Below are positions 20,917 to 23,634 of a DNA stretch of 23,634 bases, piece by piece. Numbering within the stretch: the stretch's first letter is position 1; each line of letters starts with the position of its first letter. Position numbers and translations under genes: made by a program. The stretch is from Kordiimonadaceae bacterium (GTDB taxonomy: Bacteria > Pseudomonadota > Alphaproteobacteria > Sphingomonadales > Kordiimonadaceae): contig JABABO010000017.1 of NCBI GenBank assembly GCA_014238195.1, positions 1 to 23,634 of the forward strand. The letters run 5' to 3'. Below the pieces are notes generated by a model, which saw only the letters and a list, made by a program, of their open reading frames with translations, had not been told where the DNA came from and made no database searches.

Positions 20917-23634
20917 CTAAGACACTTTGGAGGCTTTTTTAGAGGTTTTTTTCTTATTCCCAGTTGCTATGTTTTTCGGGCTATTGCGGCGTTTATCTTC
21001 TGCTTCACCTAACGAGGCTTTTTCAAAAATTGGCTTACCATCGGCGGCTTTCAGCAGCTTGTTTTCAATGTTGCGTAAACGGATTTTGTTTTCAAGTTTA
21101 TGCCCCATCAAGTCACGGACATAAAAAACATCGACCGCGCGTTCGCCGTATGTTGAAACATGGGCTGAAATGATCGAAAGTTTTAAGCCGTACAGGGCGT
21201 AGGCAAGATCATACAACAAGCCAGGCCTATCTTTGGCGTTTACTTCAATAACGGTTGAGCGATTGGATGCTTTGTTATCAACAAGAACAACAGGTTCAAT
21301 TTTAAAACTATCCGATTTATCACCGAACAGTTTTTTTGTTTTCAAGCGTTCTTTCGGGCGCACATTACCGCTGAGTGTATCCAGAATAATGCCTTCTAAG
21401 TGTGCAAGGGATTGCTGACTATCAAAGGCGTGACCATCAAAATCTTGCACATTAAAATTATCGACTGCCATACCGTCGCTGCTGGTATGAATTTTAGCCC
21501 CCATAATCGATGCACCGCCAACCCCAAGCGCACCAACAATACGGGCAAACAGGCCTGGATGGTCTTCGGTATAGACACAAACATGAGTCATGTCCTTGAA
21601 TTGTTCAACGTGTGCCGCTACACCTAAAAGGTCCTTCTTTTTGTCAGTTCTGTGAATTAACAGGGCATTTTCAAAAATTGTTTCAATATTTTCACCAATC
21701 CAATAGGGTTTTGGCATCCGCTTGCAAAACGCATTGATACGGGTCACAGGCCAAGGTTTTGTTTGATCAACCATGTGCGTGCGAAACAGTTTATGCTTTT
21801 CATTCACTCGTTCATTCAAGCCACTTGTGACATGCCCTACGTTCAAATATTCCGACGCAGCAGAATAAAGATCACGCAGTAATTGGCCTTTCCAACCGTT
21901 CCAAACTCCAGGTCCCACCGCGCGAATATCAACAACCGTCAACAAGCAAAGCAAACGTAAACGTTCAGGGCTTTTAACAATTTCAGAAAAATCCTGAATG
22001 GTTTTAAAATCGCTCAGGTCACGTTTGAAAGCTGTGTCGCTCATCAGTAAATGATAGCGCACCAACCATGCCACAGTTTCGGTTTCCGCAGGACTTAAAC
22101 CCATGCGCGGACAAAGCTGTTTTGCCACATCAGCGCCAAGGACGCTATGATCACCGCCGCGACCTTTGGCAATATCGTGCAGTAAAATAGCAACATAAAG
22201 TACGCGGCGATTGATAATATTTCCCACGATACCCGCACACAAAGGGTGGTCTTTATCGAGTTCACGATTTTCAATTTTTTGACATAAGCCTACAGCGCGG
22301 ATTGTGTGTTCATCGACGGTGTAATGATGGTACATATCATACTGCATTTGTGCTACAACACGGCCGAAATCAGGGATAAAACGCCCAAAGACGCCCGCTT
22401 CATTCATGCGGCGCAAGTTTATTTCACCTTCTTTCAAGCTACATAACACAGTCATAAAATCAGCGTTAGCTTCTGGATCTTCGCGGACATTATCCGTAAT
22501 GCGACTTAGGTTATGTTTGATGTTGCGCAGTGTGACGGGATGAATGTCCAAGCCTGTTTTATCCGCAACCGCAAAAATTTTAATCATTCTTGACGGGTTA
22601 GTTTTAAAGTCATCTGGATCAAGAAGTGTAAGTCGTCCATCAGACGCCCCAAAGCCTTGTATTTTTTTAGTCCATTTCAAGCGGGCAAAAAAGGCAGGTT
22701 TTTGATGGCGTGCCTCCAGCACGGCGCAAAATATGCGGGTAAGATCACCCACTTGTTTTGCAACAATGAAATAATGCTTCATAAAGCGTTCAACGCCTGA
22801 CAAGCCCGGGTGATCCTTATATTGTAATTGCTTGGACAAGATACGTTGCATATCAAATGTTAAGCGTTCTTCAGGCCGCCCTGCTAAAAAATGCAAAGCG
22901 ACCCGTACGGTCCATAAAAAACTTTCTGCTTTACGAAACTGTCGGTATTCACCGACTTCCAGAATATTTTGCTCCAGCATTTCACTACGCAGCGTATCAG
23001 GGTACAGGTAACGGGCAATCCACCACATGGTTTGCAAATCACGCAAGCCGCCTTTGCCTTCTTTGATGTTGGGTTCAACGACATACCGGGTATCGCCTAA
23101 TTTTTTATGACGTGCATCCCGCTCAGCTAGCTTTAATTCAACAAATTCTTTACCCGTAGTTGAAACGATACGGCGTATAAACTGGGTCGCGGCTGATTGA
23201 TAAAGTGCGTGATCCCCACATAGATAACGCGACTCTAATAACGCTGTGCGGATTGTTAGGTCTTCTTTTGCCATACGGATGCAGTCTGCTGGTGTGCGCG
23301 TTGCATGCCCAACTTTTAGCCCTAAGTCCCACAAAACATACAGCATAAATTCAACGACATTTTCAGCCCACGGTGTTGATTTATAGGGCATTAAAAATAA
23401 AAGATCGACATCTGAAAATGGGGCCATTTCGCCGCGCCCATAACCACCTGTTGCGACCAGTGTCATGCGTTCAGCTTTGGTGGGGTTAGCAACAGGATAA
23501 ATATGATGAGTGGCAAATTCATAAAGGGTTACCAAAATTTGATCGGTTAAATAGCTCAAACCCTTTGCTGCTGTACGACCATTTTCAGCGTCCTCAATAA
23601 ACCGGCGTTTCACTTCATCCCAGCCCGTTTGGTA
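20917..23634 (-). CDS. glnD: bifunctional uridylyltransferase/uridylyl-removing enzyme GlnD (N-terminus outside window)
   Basis: The frame is open to the right edge, where YQTGWDEVKRRFIEDAENG precedes the GTG-encoded valine at 23613. That GTG is therefore internal, and the protein's start lies beyond the window. At least 905 residues are visible. The nucleotidyltransferase domain carries GGYGRGEMAPFSDVDLLFL, and a PII-uridylyltransferase region follows (EPNIKEGKGGLRDLQTMWWIARYLY). The HD domain has HHYTVDEHTIRAVG and LLHDIAKGRGGDHSVLGADVA. Two C-terminal ACT domains begin at HVCVYTEDHPGLFARIVGAL and VIEVNAKDRPGLLYDLAYAL. GlnD uridylylates PII proteins under nitrogen limitation and removes the group when glutamine is high. 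The last 25 residues form a Lys/Ser-rich tail (GNKKKTSKKASKVS), an uncommon extension. Confidence 0.96.
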   Translation of the reverse strand, partial: YQTGWDEVKRRFIEDAENGRTAAKGLSYLTDQILVTLYEFATHHIYPVANPTKAERMTLVATGGYGRGEMAPFSDVDLLFLMPYKSTPWAENVVEFMLYVLWDLGLKVGHATRTPADCIRMAKEDLTIRTALLESRYLCGDHALYQSAATQFIRRIVSTTGKEFVELKLAERDARHKKLGDTRYVVEPNIKEGKGGLRDLQTMWWIARYLYPDTLRSEMLEQNILEVGEYRQFRKAESFLWTVRVALHFLAGRPEERLTFDMQRILSKQLQYKDHPGLSGVERFMKHYFIVAKQVGDLTRIFCAVLEARHQKPAFFARLKWTKKIQGFGASDGRLTLLDPDDFKTNPSRMIKIFAVADKTGLDIHPVTLRNIKHNLSRITDNVREDPEANADFMTVLCSLKEGEINLRRMNEAGVFGRFIPDFGRVVAQMQYDMYHHYTVDEHTIRAVGLCQKIENRELDKDHPLCAGIVGNIINRRVLYVAILLHDIAKGRGGDHSVLGADVAKQLCPRMGLSPAETETVAWLVRYHLLMSDTAFKRDLSDFKTIQDFSEIVKSPERLRLLCLLTVVDIRAVGPGVWNGWKGQLLRDLYSAASEYLNVGHVTSGLNERVNEKHKLFRTHMVDQTKPWPVTRINAFCKRMPKPYWIGENIETIFENALLIHRTDKKKDLLGVAAHVEQFKDMTHVCVYTEDHPGLFARIVGALGVGGASIMGAKIHTSSDGMAVDNFNVQDFDGHAFDSQQSLAHLEGIILDTLSGNVRPKERLKTKKLFGDKSDSFKIEPVVLVDNKASNRSTVIEVNAKDRPGLLYDLAYALYGLKLSIISAHVSTYGERAVDVFYVRDLMGHKLENKIRLRNIENKLLKAADGKPIFEKASLGEAEDKRRNSPKNIATGNKKKTSKKASKVS

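Noticed and set aside
23611..23613. GTG at 23613 as the glnD start
   Set aside because: The frame is open upstream to the window edge with coding-like residues (TGWDEV), and GlnD proteins normally have additional N-terminal sequence before this point.

Overview
The window looks like chromosomal DNA of a moderately AT-rich alphaproteobacterium. The evidence is the trpS-murJ-glnD block, metZ next to apaG, a class 2 (membrane-type) PyrD, a DUF2333 protein beside a universal stress protein, and mostly weak Shine-Dalgarno sites with frequent GTG starts. Order and genus cannot be settled from the sequence. No phage, insertion sequence with a transposase, or CRISPR array is visible. Both ends cut a gene: the left edge holds the N-terminal part of a TrkH-type potassium transporter, and the right edge cuts the N-terminus of glnD, whose frame stays open to the last base.

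Layout. 1-2117 (minus): metZ, apaG, trkH, reading leftwards. 2284-2732 (plus): tRNA-Gly(CCC) followed closely by an ArsC-family reductase. 2743-5398 (minus): UDP-glucose dehydrogenase, then an overlapping DinF-like MATE protein. 5564-7062 (plus): a tight three-gene module of ECF sigma factor, small one-helix membrane protein (probable anti-sigma factor) and periplasmic metal-sensor-like protein, arranged like the cnr metal-response genes. 7242-8043 (plus): a possible 20-codon leader ORF and a SprA-type putative metalloprotease. 8040-9563 (minus): pyrD and a small secreted cysteine-containing protein. 9718-11328 (plus): DUF2333 membrane protein and a universal stress protein. 11589-12503 (minus): an SDR epimerase-like protein. 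12593-13411 (plus): a secreted TPR protein. 13408-17187 (minus): an overlapping operon of a long D-Ala-D-Ala-type ligase, an alpha/beta hydrolase and a MurF-type ligase carrying an N-terminal membrane domain. 17551-23634 (minus): DUF4136 lipoprotein, trpS, murJ, glnD.

Most genes are housekeeping. Three things stand out. First, the ddl-hydrolase-membrane MurF operon looks like an accessory pathway that makes or alters a D-amino-acid dipeptide and attaches it to a Mur-type precursor at the membrane. Second, a roughly 260-bp intergenic element (11328-11588) is bounded by a perfect 22-bp inverted repeat and contains several further nested hairpins. It fits exactly between two convergent stop codons. 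Third, another palindromic intergenic element occurs at 7092-7208 and, inverted and partly duplicated, at 17223-17395. The last two look like undescribed non-autonomous (MITE-like) or structured RNA elements.

Positions of motifs were counted by hand and no database search was possible. Family names rest on recognisable motifs and on general knowledge of the families.
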